Assembly: GCA_965206125.1 (NCBI GenBank)
Contig: CBDBIN010000046.1
Span: 806,001-870,000 of the forward strand
Length of the DNA stretch: 64,000 nucleotides
Source: CAXWPM01 sp965206125
GTDB lineage: Bacteria > Acidobacteriota > Terriglobia > 20CM-2-55-15
Reading direction: 5' to 3'
Under the pieces are notes generated by a model. The model did not search any database, was not told where the DNA came from, and saw only the letters and a program-made list of their open reading frames with translations. The position numbers were made by a program, and so were the translations under genes. Position 1 is the stretch's first letter. Every line of letters starts with the position of its first letter. Positions 18,026 to 26,438 of this stretch are shown here, piece by piece.

Positions 18026-18768
18026 TGTCCCGAGGCGGTCGGTTGCTTGCCGTGATTCCCGCGCGCGGCGGATCGAAGGGACTTCCCGGCAAGAATATCC
18101 GTCCGTTCGCCGGACACCCGTTGATCATTCATTCGCTCCTGTACGCGGCCATGTGTCCGGAGATCGAACGTACGATCGTCTCAACCGATTCGGAAGAGAT
18201 AGCGGCAGTGGCACGGGAGTCGGGAGCGGACGTGCCGTTCCTCCGTCCGCCGGAACTCGCCCGTGACGACACGGCCATGTGGCCGGTCCTGCGGCACGCG
18301 CTGGCGGCGGTGGAGGAGGATGAGGGCGCTCGCTACGACGCGTTGCTCCTGCTCGACCCGACTTCGCCCGCGCGCGAGCCGGCCGATGTTCGGGATGCGT
18401 GGGACAGCCTCCTGGATTCGAAAGGCGCCGACGGCATCATCGCCGTCTCGCAGCCGGACTTCAATCCGGTCTGGCATTGCGTCGTCGAGAAAGACGGCTG
18501 GATGGCGCCCTTGATTCCCGACGGAGACAACTTCGCCCGGCGGCAGGACGTTCCACCCGTCTACCGAATCAACGGCGCGCTCTATGTCTGGCGCGCCGAC
18601 TTCGTTCGCACCGAGACGGATTCCTGGCGTCGGGGCAGGCACCTGATTCACGTAATGCCCGACCATCGAGCCATGTCGATCGACGATGAAAACGAATTCC
18701 TGCGGGCCGAGCTGCTGGTTCGCAGCGGAATGGTACGCCTGCCGTGGCTGTCCCCGAGTCGATCCTGA
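18022..18768 (+). CDS. neuA: CMP-N-acylneuraminate (legionaminate-type) cytidylyltransferase
   Basis: 248 residues from GTG 18022 (ATG 18025 also possible). LAVIPARGGSKGLPGKNIRPFAGHPLI is the standard CTP-binding loop, IVSTDSEEIAAVA and LLLDPTSPAREPADV the sugar-binding strands, and ALYVWRADF and SIDDENEF the C-terminal acidic residues that bind Mg. It couples a 9-carbon acid to CMP. Its position just upstream of a neuB and a neuC supports a LegF-like role. Confidence 0.85.
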   Translation: MMSRGGRLLAVIPARGGSKGLPGKNIRPFAGHPLIIHSLLYAAMCPEIERTIVSTDSEEIAAVARESGADVPFLRPPELARDDTAMWPVLRHALAAVEEDEGARYDALLLLDPTSPAREPADVRDAWDSLLDSKGADGIIAVSQPDFNPVWHCVVEKDGWMAPLIPDGDNFARRQDVPPVYRINGALYVWRADFVRTETDSWRRGRHLIHVMPDHRAMSIDDENEFLRAELLVRSGMVRLPWLSPSRS

Positions 18769-18770
18769 CG

Positions 18771-19574
18771 ATGAAGTCTCTGGGCCAGCTTCAGGACCTT
18801 TCCGGCCGTCGAGCACTCGTAACCGGTGGCGCCGGCCATATCGCGCTGGCCGTAGCCGAAAGCCTGCTCGAACTGGGTGCCGAGCTCACGTTGCTCGACC
18901 TGGACGCCGAGGCATGCCGGTCCCGTGTGGAAGATCTTGCCGCAGGCTTCGGTCGCAACGTGGCTTCCCTAGGATGCGACCTTGGTGACGAAACCGCGAC
19001 CCGCCAGGCGGCGCGTGAAGCCGTTGGGTCGATGGGCGGTCTCGACATTCTCGTGCACTCGGCGGCCTACGTGGGAACGACCGATGTGCCGGGTTGGGCC
19101 GTGCCGCTCGGTGAACAGACCGTCGAGGCATGGGACGCCGCGCAACGGGTCAACGTGACGGCGCCGTTCGTACTCGTACAGGAAACACGGACGGCACTCG
19201 AGGCCTCAGGCCATGGTTCCGTCGTCCTGTTCTCTTCGATCTACGGCCTCGTCGCCCCGGACATGCGTCTCTACGAAGGAACGTCGATGGCAAATCCGAC
19301 CGGTTTTGGTGTTTCCAAGGCCGGCGTGCTTCAGTTGACCCGCTACCTCGCCACCGAGTTGGCGCCGCGCGTCCGAGTGAACGCGCTGACTCCCGGCGGA
19401 GTCCGGCGCGGCCAACCCACCGAGTTTGTCGAACGTTACACCGAACGTACGCCGATGGCCCGGATGGCGACCGAAGAGGACATCAAGGGAGCCGTGGCCT
19501 ACCTGGCAAGCGACCTGTCGGCCTACGTCACCGGGCAGAATCTTGTCGTCGATGGTGGGTGGACCGCCTGGTAG
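18771..19574 (+). CDS. SDR-family oxidoreductase with Tyr-to-Phe change (PtmA-like)
   Basis: 267 residues from ATG 18771, two bases after the neuA stop (GTG 18744 is also in frame). TGGAGHIALAVAESL is the cofactor motif, ILVHSAAY the N-A-A-region variant, VLFSSIYGLVAPDMRLYEGTSM the catalytic Ser region and NLVVDGGW the end. The catalytic Tyr-x3-Lys reads F-G-V-S-K (TTT codon near 19308), so the usual Tyr is Phe while Lys is kept. The sequence type matches the PtmA group found in legionaminate loci. Either the enzyme works without Tyr or it has lost activity. Confidence 0.7.
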   Translation: MKSLGQLQDLSGRRALVTGGAGHIALAVAESLLELGAELTLLDLDAEACRSRVEDLAAGFGRNVASLGCDLGDETATRQAAREAVGSMGGLDILVHSAAYVGTTDVPGWAVPLGEQTVEAWDAAQRVNVTAPFVLVQETRTALEASGHGSVVLFSSIYGLVAPDMRLYEGTSMANPTGFGVSKAGVLQLTRYLATELAPRVRVNALTPGGVRRGQPTEFVERYTERTPMARMATEEDIKGAVAYLASDLSAYVTGQNLVVDGGWTAW

Positions 19575-19586
19575 GGGTTGTCGGGA

Positions 19587-19675
19587 GTTATCAGTCATCA
19601 GTTATCAGTAAGAGAACACGCCAGATCTGATGACTTCTGACTGACAACTGAAAACTGACAGCTGAAAACTGACAA
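19587..19675 (+). repeat. CAGT-type inverted-repeat hairpin element, copy B
   Basis: The left arm (19587-19609) carries ATCAGT repeats; the right arm (19628-19675) carries ACTGACA and ACTGAAA repeats. It sits in the gap before the neuB start at 19678, and the last repeat ends three bases upstream of the ATG. This may leave little room for a Shine-Dalgarno sequence. Confidence 0.75.
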
Positions 19676-19677
19676 TC

Positions 19678-20715
19678 ATGAATCTCCGCGACATGCTATT
19701 CGACGCCTCCCGTTGCTTCGTCATCGCCGAAGCTGGCGTCAACCACAACGGCGATCCCGAAACGGCCCTCGCACTGGTTGATGCGGCGACCGAGACCGGC
19801 GCGGACGCCGTGAAGTTTCAGACTTTTCGTGCGGAAGAACTCGTGAACCGCGACGCTCCCAAGGCCGCCTACCAGGTCGAGACGACCGGTACGGCGGACT
19901 CGCAGTTCGATATGCTGCGACGCCTTGAACTGGATAAGCACGTCTATCCCGGGCTTCAGTCCCGGGCGCTCGAACGTGGAATCTTCTTCATGTCGACCCC
20001 GTTCGACGAGTACAGCGTGGACTTTCTGGACGGGCTCGGGATGGAAGCGTTCAAGGTCGGCTCGAGCGAGTTGACAAACCTGGAGTTGCTACGGCACATC
20101 GGCGCCAGGGGCAAACCCGTGCTGCTTTCAACCGGGATGGGCAACCTCGAGGAGGTCGAGCTCGCGATCGACGCCTTGGGCGCCGGAGGCGCGGAGGACA
20201 TCATCGTCCTCCATTGCGTCAGCAATTATCCAACCGACCCGAAGGACGTGAACCTGCGGGCCATGCAGACGATGGCTGATGCGTTCGGGATCCCAATCGG
20301 ATTGTCGGATCACACGATGGGTAACGAAGTGGCAATCGCCGCCGTCGCACTCGGCGCCACCGTTATTGAGAAGCACTTCACTCTCGATTGCCAACAGGAT
20401 GGACCCGACCATCGTGTATCACTCGATCCGGATGGAATGCGTCGACTGGTCGACGGAATCCGCAACGTTGAAGCCGCGCTCGGCGACGGAGTGAAGCGCC
20501 CCGCACCCAGCGAAGCCGACGTGGCCGCTGTCGCGCGCCGCAGCCTGATTGTCGCTGTGGACCTTCCCGCGGGCGCCAAAATCACCCCCGATGTCCTTGT
20601 CGTCCGGCGACCCGGGTCCGGTCTGCCTCCATCCGCGAAATCGAAGGTCGTAGGCCGGACGCTGCGCGTGGCCGCCGAAGCGGGAACCCTCCTGAGCATG
20701 GAGATGCTCCAGTGA
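19678..20715 (+). CDS. neuB: N-acylneuraminate/legionaminate synthase
   Basis: 345 residues, the standard NeuB length, ATG 19678. FVIAEAGVNHNGDPETALAL, DAVKFQTF, STPFDEYSVDFL, LSTGMGNLEE, LHCVSNYPTDP, GLSDHTMGNE and EKHFTLD define the TIM-barrel catalytic domain; the C-terminal SAF domain has RSLIVAVDLPAGAKIT and RRPGSGLPP. It condenses a 6-carbon 2,4-diamino or 2-amino mannose-type sugar with PEP. With ptmE/legB/legC downstream it is most likely a LegI-type enzyme. Its stop overlaps neuC as GTGA. Confidence 0.88.
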   Translation: MNLRDMLFDASRCFVIAEAGVNHNGDPETALALVDAATETGADAVKFQTFRAEELVNRDAPKAAYQVETTGTADSQFDMLRRLELDKHVYPGLQSRALERGIFFMSTPFDEYSVDFLDGLGMEAFKVGSSELTNLELLRHIGARGKPVLLSTGMGNLEEVELAIDALGAGGAEDIIVLHCVSNYPTDPKDVNLRAMQTMADAFGIPIGLSDHTMGNEVAIAAVALGATVIEKHFTLDCQQDGPDHRVSLDPDGMRRLVDGIRNVEAALGDGVKRPAPSEADVAAVARRSLIVAVDLPAGAKITPDVLVVRRPGSGLPPSAKSKVVGRTLRVAAEAGTLLSMEMLQ

Positions 20716-21858
20716 GAAAGATCAGTGCCGTCACGGTCGCACGGTCCGACTATGGCATTTACCGGTCGGTCTTTCGAGCGGTTGAGGCCGACTACGACCT
20801 CGAGCTTCGTCTGATCGTCGCGGCGGCGCACCTGTCCGCCGAGTTCGGTAAATCCGTCGGGGAGATCGCAGCGGACGGATTCGACATTGTTCATCGCGTC
20901 GACATGCTGCGCGCCGAGGACTCTCCTCGGGGTATCGCCCAATCGATGGCCTGCGGACTCGAAGGATTCGCCCGCGTGTTCGAGCAGGATCCACCCGACC
21001 TGCTCCTCGTGCTGGGCGACCGTTTCGAAATGCATGCGGCCGCGCTCGCCGCGCTGCCGTTCAGAATTCCTGTGGCGCACATTCATGGCGGCGAACTGAC
21101 CGAGGGGGCGATCGACGATGCGCTCCGTCACAGCATCACAAAGCTCAGCCATCTACATTTCGTAGCCACCGAAGAATACGCGACGCGCGTGCGGCAGCTC
21201 GGAGAGGAGCCGTGGCGAGTGGTCGTGTCCGGCGCCCCCGGACTCGACGGGCTCGAGACGATGTCGATGTGGTCACGAGACAGGGTCATCGATCAACTGG
21301 GGCCTTTACTCCGAGATCCCCCCCTGCTGGTCACCTATCATCCGGTCACCCCTCGAGTACGAGGGTACCGAGCACCAGGTGCGTGAACTGCTGGCAGCCG
21401 TCGATGGATTCGAAGGGCCGATTCTGTTCACTGCGCCGAATGCAGACACGAGCGGACGAGAAGTGCGCCGCATGATCGCGGAGTTCGTCGCTGGGCGAGA
21501 GGCGGGTGCAACTGGCCGAGAACCTGGGTACGGAGGGCTACTTCGGCCTGATGGCGTACGCGCGCGCGATGGTCGGTAACTCATCCAGCGGAATAATCGA
21601 GGCATCGTCATTCAGACTTCCTGTGGTCAACGTCGGCAACCGCCAGAAGGGGCGTGTCCGCGCTGCCAATGTGATAGATGTCGAATGCACGCGTACCGTC
21701 CATCCGCATGGGCATCGAACGTGCGCTCGATCCCGTCTTCAGGGAGAGCCTCACCGAGATCACGAACCCGTACGGGGGTGGCGGCGGCCGCCGGCGTGAT
21801 CATCGCTGCGATCAAGCGGTTCGAGCAGCGTGACCTGATTCCGAAGAAGTTCAAATGA
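20712..21858 (+). pseudogene. neuC: NeuC-type hydrolysing UDP/GDP-sugar 2-epimerase, frameshifted
   Basis: GTG 20712. VTVARSDYGIYRSVFRAV, LLLVLGDRFEMHAAALAA, AHIHGGELTEGAIDDALRHS and FVATEEYATRVRQLGE are diagnostic of NeuC/LegG, which releases ManNAc-type sugar from the nucleotide. YHPVT near 21350 must be joined to LEYEGTEHQVRELL by dropping one C of a CCCC run; a further shift in a GGG run near 21505, another near 21695 and one near 21780 lead to GNSSSGIIEASSF, MGIERALDPVF and VIIAAIKRFEQRDLIPKKFK. The last stop overlaps the next ATG as ATGA, as expected for an intact operon. Most shifts lie in homopolymers or GC repeats. Confidence 0.8.
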
Positions 21859-22580
21859 CATGTCGTCCGACAACGCCGTTAACGTTGCCCTCCATGGAAG
21901 CCGCAGAGAATAGATCGGCCTGTGTCGTGCTCGGAGGCGGCGGTCACGCCCGTATCGTTATCGAGTGCATGGTGCGGATGGGCCTGGGGCTCCCGCAAGC
22001 GGTGCTCGATCCGGATCCTGCGCTGGCGGACAGCAGAGTGTGCGAGGTCCCCGTGCGCGGCGCCGACGATCAGCTCGCGACGTTGATCGAAGAAGGTGTC
22101 GGGCGATTCTTCGTGGGCCTTGGAGGCGTCGGCGATAACGGGCCCCGCGCGCGGTTGTTCGAGTCGGGTCTTCGTGCCGGCCTTGAACCTGAGACCGTTG
22201 TTGCCCCATCCGCCGACGTGTCCCCGTCGGTAAAGCTCGGCGTGGGCACGTTCGTGGGCCCCGGAGCGGTCGTCAATGCCGGAGCCGACCTCGGCCGCAA
22301 CGTGATCGTCAATTCCGGAGCCATTGTCGAACACGACTGCCACATCGAAGACCACGTGCATGTCGCCAGCGGAGCGGTGCTGGCCAGCACCGTAAAGGTT
22401 GGCATGGCGGCGCATATCGGCGCCGGCGCCGTCGTTCGCCAGGGGGTGACGATCGGAGCGCGGGCGCTGGTCGGCGCCGGAGCAGTTGTGGTGGACAGCG
22501 TGGCCCCGGGAACGAGGGTCGTCGGTGTTCCAGCCCGGCCGATTGTGCCCGTCCCCGCCACCGGCAAGCCGACTCCGTGA
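21855..22580 (+). CDS. NeuD/PglD-like left-handed beta-helix acyltransferase
   Basis: 241 residues from ATG 21855 (ATGA overlap; ATG 21894 is also in frame). The N-terminal Rossmann-like half has CVVLGGGGHARIVIECM; the C-terminal half has hexapeptide repeats (VGPGAVVNAGADLGRNVIV, AIVEHDCHIEDHVHVASGA) with the catalytic-type His in EHDCH, then GVPARP at the end. PglD-type enzymes N-acetylate the C4 amine of nucleotide sugars; NeuD O-acetylates. In this legionaminate setting it is the candidate LegH (N-acetylation step). Confidence 0.8.
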   Translation: MTCRPTTPLTLPSMEAAENRSACVVLGGGGHARIVIECMVRMGLGLPQAVLDPDPALADSRVCEVPVRGADDQLATLIEEGVGRFFVGLGGVGDNGPRARLFESGLRAGLEPETVVAPSADVSPSVKLGVGTFVGPGAVVNAGADLGRNVIVNSGAIVEHDCHIEDHVHVASGAVLASTVKVGMAAHIGAGAVVRQGVTIGARALVGAGAVVVDSVAPGTRVVGVPARPIVPVPATGKPTP

Positions 22581-23434
22581 CCGTTCGGATCGTTCCACGC
22601 CTGGACATCAAGGGCCCCAACCTCGTGAAGGGCGTCCATCTGGAAGGTCTCCGCGTACTCGGAAAGCCCGAATGGGCCGCCGAACACTATTACCTCGGTG
22701 AAGCGGACGAACTGGTCTATATGGACGTGGTCGCCAGTTTGTACCAGCGAAACAGCCTGATGGATATCGTGCGCGAGACTTCGAAAGCCATATTTATCCC
22801 GCTGACCGTCGGGGGGGGTCTCAGATCGATCGGCGACATCAGGGAAGTGTTACGTTCGGGAGCGGACAAGGTCGCGCTCAATACCGGCGCGCTGCGGAAC
22901 CCGGATCTCGTCTACGATGCCGCGAGACGATTCGGTTCGTCGACGATCGTCATTTCCATCGAAGCCAAGACGCAGGCGGACGGGACCTTCGAGGCATATA
23001 CCGACAACGGGCGCGAGCGCACCGGCCGGAAGGTCCTCGATTGGGCGATCGAGGCCGCCGATCGCGGAGCCGGCGAAATTCTTCTGACCTCCGTGGATCG
23101 TGAGGGGACCGGCAAGGGATTCGACCTGGCGCTAGTACGGGCCGTTGCTGAGGCGGTTCCGATACCGGTGATCGCGTGTGGCGGCGCCGGGCGACTGGAC
23201 CACGTGTCGGAAGTCGTACGCGAAGGAGGGGCAGACGCCGTCTCGGTGGCTTCGATGCTCCACTATCGCCTGATAAAGGAAAAACACCCCGGCAGCTCGA
23301 CCGAGTTTATCGAAGGCAACCTCGAGTATCTCGAAAGTGGTGGCGGTGTGGGTGCGATCGAGGATGCGACGATTCTCGATATCAAGAACCATCTTATGGA
23401 ACAGGGAGTGCCGTGTCGTCCCCCGATAAATTGA
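22577..23434 (+). CDS. HisF-like subunit of sugar-amidation system (HisF2)
   Basis: 285 residues from GTG 22577, overlapping the previous gene. RIVPRLDIKGPNLVKGVHLEG, TVGGGLRSIGDI, GADKVALNTGA, GAGEILLTSVDREGTGKGFD and ACGGAGRLDHV align with HisF. The first catalytic Asp (LDIKG) is kept, but the second (D130 of Thermotoga HisF, in IDAK) is Glu here (VISIEAKT), and D176 (DRDG) is also Glu. A C-terminal extension of about 30 residues is present. Together with HisH2 and the sugar amidotransferase it should supply ammonia for amidination rather than make histidine. Confidence 0.85.
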   Translation: MTVRIVPRLDIKGPNLVKGVHLEGLRVLGKPEWAAEHYYLGEADELVYMDVVASLYQRNSLMDIVRETSKAIFIPLTVGGGLRSIGDIREVLRSGADKVALNTGALRNPDLVYDAARRFGSSTIVISIEAKTQADGTFEAYTDNGRERTGRKVLDWAIEAADRGAGEILLTSVDREGTGKGFDLALVRAVAEAVPIPVIACGGAGRLDHVSEVVREGGADAVSVASMLHYRLIKEKHPGSSTEFIEGNLEYLESGGGVGAIEDATILDIKNHLMEQGVPCRPPIN

Positions 23435-24126
23435 ACCTGTCGCACCGCGCCTCGCGTGTGGCCGTGGTCGACTTCGGCATGGGCAATCTATACAGCGTGA
23501 AGCGTGCCTGTCTGCATGTCGGCCTGGACGCCATCGTCACGGCGTCTGGGAAAGAGATCCTGGAGGCCGATGCCGTGATTCTGCCGGGAATCGGTGCTTT
23601 CGGTGACGCGATGGAGACGCTGAAGGGGCTGGGGCTGGTGTCGATACTCCAGGAAACGGCGCGCTCATCGAAGCCTCTGCTCGGCATATGTCTGGGGATG
23701 CAGTTGTTCATGTCGAGGAGCTTCGAGTTCGGTGAGCACGAAGGGCTCGGAATCGTGCCGGGAACAGTCGAGCGTCTTAGTGAGTCCAGGACGGAGAATC
23801 GCAGGCTGAAGGTTCCCCAGGTCGGATGGAACATGATTCTGAAGCCGGCCACTCCAAGCCCGGGCGGGCCGTGGAACGATGGCCCTCTGGCCGGGATAGA
23901 CCCCGAAACCTACATGTACTTCGTGCATTCCTATTACGTGAGACCGGCCGATCCTGGAGCCGTCCTCTGCATGTCGCGGTATGGCAGTATGGACTTCTGC
24001 TCCGGGCTGAACGCGGGAAACGTCACGGGTTTTCAGTTTCATCCGGAGCGGAGCGGTCCAAGAGGGCTGGGAATATTGCGCAACTTCGCCAGATTGATTG
24101 CTAAAGACGCTGTGGAGCACTGTTGA
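23413..24126 (+). CDS. HisH-like glutamine amidotransferase subunit (HisH2)
   Basis: 237 residues from GTG 23413, overlapping hisF2 by 22 bases. VAVVDFGMGNLYSVKRA is the HisH start; LLGICLGMQLFM has the nucleophile Cys and TGFQFHPERS the His and Glu of the class I glutaminase triad. VPQVGWNMI and MYFVHSYYV are further HisH signatures. It hydrolyses glutamine and passes ammonia to HisF2 and then to the WbpG-type partner. A 15-residue N-terminal extension precedes the usual start. The stop overlaps the next TTG start. Confidence 0.87.
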   Translation: MSSPDKLNLSHRASRVAVVDFGMGNLYSVKRACLHVGLDAIVTASGKEILEADAVILPGIGAFGDAMETLKGLGLVSILQETARSSKPLLGICLGMQLFMSRSFEFGEHEGLGIVPGTVERLSESRTENRRLKVPQVGWNMILKPATPSPGGPWNDGPLAGIDPETYMYFVHSYYVRPADPGAVLCMSRYGSMDFCSGLNAGNVTGFQFHPERSGPRGLGILRNFARLIAKDAVEHC

Positions 24127-25322
24127 GCAAGCTGTCCGCTTCATTCGACCGCCAACTGGCCACACAACCCCGAGAGGTTGTTTACTGCCGCAAGTGCGTC
24201 GTTTCAAACCAGCGGCCGAGGCTCGCGTTCGATCAGGACGGCGTCTGCAGCGCCTGTTCGTTTGCCTACCAGAAGCAGAATGTCATCGATTGGGAAGAGC
24301 GTGACCGCAGGCTGCGAGAACTCCTGGACCGATACCGTCAGGACGACGCCCGGTACGACGTCATCGTACCGTGCAGTGGTGGAAAGGACAGCTCAGCTGT
24401 CGCGCACCGCCTGAAGCATCAATACGGGATGCACCCGCTGACCGTTACATGGGCTCCTTTCGCCTACACCGACATCGGTTGGGAGAACTACCAGAACTTT
24501 GTGAAGTCGGGTTTCACCAACCTGCTCGCATGGCCGAACGGCATCGTCCATCGGAAGCTTTCCCGCATCGCGTTCGAGGCACTTGGAGATGCCTGGCAAC
24601 CGTTCGCGTACGGACAGATGGCGTACGCGTTTCATGTCGCCATGCAGTTTGACGTCAGACTGATCTTTTTCGGAGAGAACGGCGAGGCGGAATACGGGGG
24701 GGCAACGCGAAACAACGAGCGCGCTTTTATGCCGGTAGAGGACTGGTCCGAACTTTACTACAAGGGCGTTACTGTCGATGATCTCATCGACTGGGGCAAG
24801 GAGCGTTCACTGATATCGGCCGGCGAGGTGGATCCTTCTGACCTGACGTTCTACAAGGCGCCGCCGGTCGAAGCGCTCGCGGACAGAGACATCCAGATGC
24901 ACTGGTTTTCCTACTACAAGAAATGGGTTCCTCAAGAAAACTATTATTATGCGACGGCCAACACGGATTTCCAGGCCAACCGCGACGGACGTTCGGAAGG
25001 GACGTACTCCAAGTACGCCAGCCTGGACGACCGCCTCGACGGTTTCCATTACTATCTCGCATACATCAAGTTCGGTATCGGGCGAACCACTTCCGATGCG
25101 GCCCACGAAGTGCGGGATGGACACATAACCCGTGACGAGGCGGTAGCCCTGGTTCATCGTTATGACGGTGAGTTCCCGCAGAGACACTTTGCGGAGTTTC
25201 TCGACTATCTCGACATCTCCGAGCCGTTCTTCTGGGAGGTTGTGGATCGCTATCGTCCACCCCACCTCTGGGAGAAGGTCTCCGGTACGTGGCGATTGAA
25301 GAGCCGTGTTGAGTCGATTTAG
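24123..25322 (+). CDS. wbpG: N-acetyl-sugar amidotransferase (WbpG/PseA family)
   Basis: 399 residues from TTG 24123. The start CRKCVVSNQRP followed by CSAC gives two Cys pairs for zinc, and VIVPCSGGKDSSAVAHRL is the PP-loop ATP pyrophosphatase motif. FGENGEAEYGG and WFSYYKKWVPQENYYYA are typical of the WbpG/PseA/LegA group. The family converts an acetamido group of a nucleotide sugar or NulO into acetamidino with ammonia from HisH2/HisF2. Placement between neuC/neuD and ptmE/legB/legC implies that the legionaminate-type sugar is amidinated. Confidence 0.85.
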   Translation: MSKLSASFDRQLATQPREVVYCRKCVVSNQRPRLAFDQDGVCSACSFAYQKQNVIDWEERDRRLRELLDRYRQDDARYDVIVPCSGGKDSSAVAHRLKHQYGMHPLTVTWAPFAYTDIGWENYQNFVKSGFTNLLAWPNGIVHRKLSRIAFEALGDAWQPFAYGQMAYAFHVAMQFDVRLIFFGENGEAEYGGATRNNERAFMPVEDWSELYYKGVTVDDLIDWGKERSLISAGEVDPSDLTFYKAPPVEALADRDIQMHWFSYYKKWVPQENYYYATANTDFQANRDGRSEGTYSKYASLDDRLDGFHYYLAYIKFGIGRTTSDAAHEVRDGHITRDEAVALVHRYDGEFPQRHFAEFLDYLDISEPFFWEVVDRYRPPHLWEKVSGTWRLKSRVESI

Positions 25323-25361
25323 CCCCCGGACCGTCCTAAATCCCGTTGGTCCATAGCGACG

Positions 25362-26438
25362 ATGTACACCAATCTCGATAACCTCTGCGCGCGAGAGGGC
25401 ACGTCGATTCACGAAGCCATCGCTATCATGGACCGTACACGCATTGGCCTTGTCATGGTCGTCTCGGCCCAGGGCAGGCTTCGGGGAACCATCACCGACG
25501 GCGACGTTCGGAGGCTGCTGTTGGGGAGGGTCGACCTGGAATCCACGGTCGAACAGATCCTGGAGCGAAAGAAGGGAACGCCGTACGAACGCCCGATCAC
25601 GGCTCCGGCCGGCACGGGTCGAGAGGCGTGCTTCCATCTGCTCGAGGAGCACAGCCTGCATCACCTGCCGATAGTCGACGAAGATGGCCGAGCAGTCGGC
25701 CTGGTTACGCTCGACGAGTTCGCCTCCACTCATAACAGTGGAGTCGAAGCTGTGATCATGGCGGGCGGCAAGGGAACTCGACTCCGTCCGCTGACCGACG
25801 ACATCCCCAAGCCCATGCTTCCGGTAAGCGATCGCCCGCTCCTGGAGATCATGATCGAACAGCTCAAGAACGTGGGAATCGGAAGAGTCCACCTGGCGGC
25901 CAACCACCAGTCCGACAAGATTACCGAGCATTTCGGTGACGGTTCCGGCTTCGGGATCGACATCAGCTATGTCGACGAAGATCGGCCGCTCGGGACAGCA
26001 GGGGCGCTGGGATTGATCGAGCGCCCGAAGGACACGCTGTTGGTCGTCAACGGCGACATCCTGACCGACCTGGACTTTCGAGCCTTCATGGCGTTCCACC
26101 GCGAACACGAAGCGGACCTGACCGTCGCAGTACGCCAGTACGACCTCAAACTTCCCTACGGCGTGGTCGAGTGCGAGGGCGCCCAGGTCCGCGGTCTCGA
26201 TGAGAAACCCGTGCACCAGTACTTCGTGAATGCTGGGATCTATCTGCTGGAGCCCGTTGTGTATGACTACATCGAGCCGCCGGATCCGCTGGACATGACC
26301 GACCTGATACAGCGACTGCTCGATTCGGGCCGACCCGTGGCGAGCTTTCCGGTCCGCGAGTACTGGCTCGACATCGGCGAGCACGATCAGTACCAGGAAG
26401 CGCGCGCACGGGTGGCTGAAAGGGATGCCTCTCCATGA
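25362..26438 (+). CDS. ptmE: CBS-domain sugar-1-phosphate nucleotidyltransferase (PtmE-like)
   Basis: 358 residues, ATG 25362. Residues 1-120 hold two CBS repeats (GLVMVVSAQGRLRGTITDGDVRR and LHHLPIVDEDGRAVGLVTLDE). Residues 125-355 are a nucleotidyltransferase: VIMAGGKGTRLRPLTDDIPKPMLPV, RPLGTAGALG, VVNGDILTDLDF and FVNAGIYLLEP. This layout is that of Campylobacter PtmE, which makes GDP-glucosamine for legionaminic acid. The gene starts after a 39-base gap, the longest in this stretch, and leads a ptmE-legB-legC run. Confidence 0.88.
   Translation: MYTNLDNLCAREGTSIHEAIAIMDRTRIGLVMVVSAQGRLRGTITDGDVRRLLLGRVDLESTVEQILERKKGTPYERPITAPAGTGREACFHLLEEHSLHHLPIVDEDGRAVGLVTLDEFASTHNSGVEAVIMAGGKGTRLRPLTDDIPKPMLPVSDRPLLEIMIEQLKNVGIGRVHLAANHQSDKITEHFGDGSGFGIDISYVDEDRPLGTAGALGLIERPKDTLLVVNGDILTDLDFRAFMAFHREHEADLTVAVRQYDLKLPYGVVECEGAQVRGLDEKPVHQYFVNAGIYLLEPVVYDYIEPPDPLDMTDLIQRLLDSGRPVASFPVREYWLDIGEHDQYQEARARVAERDASP

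Noticed and set aside
22577..24126. Histidine biosynthesis genes hisF and hisH
   Set aside because: The changed catalytic residues in HisF, the following WbpG-type gene and the NulO context fit sugar amidination; no other his genes are near.
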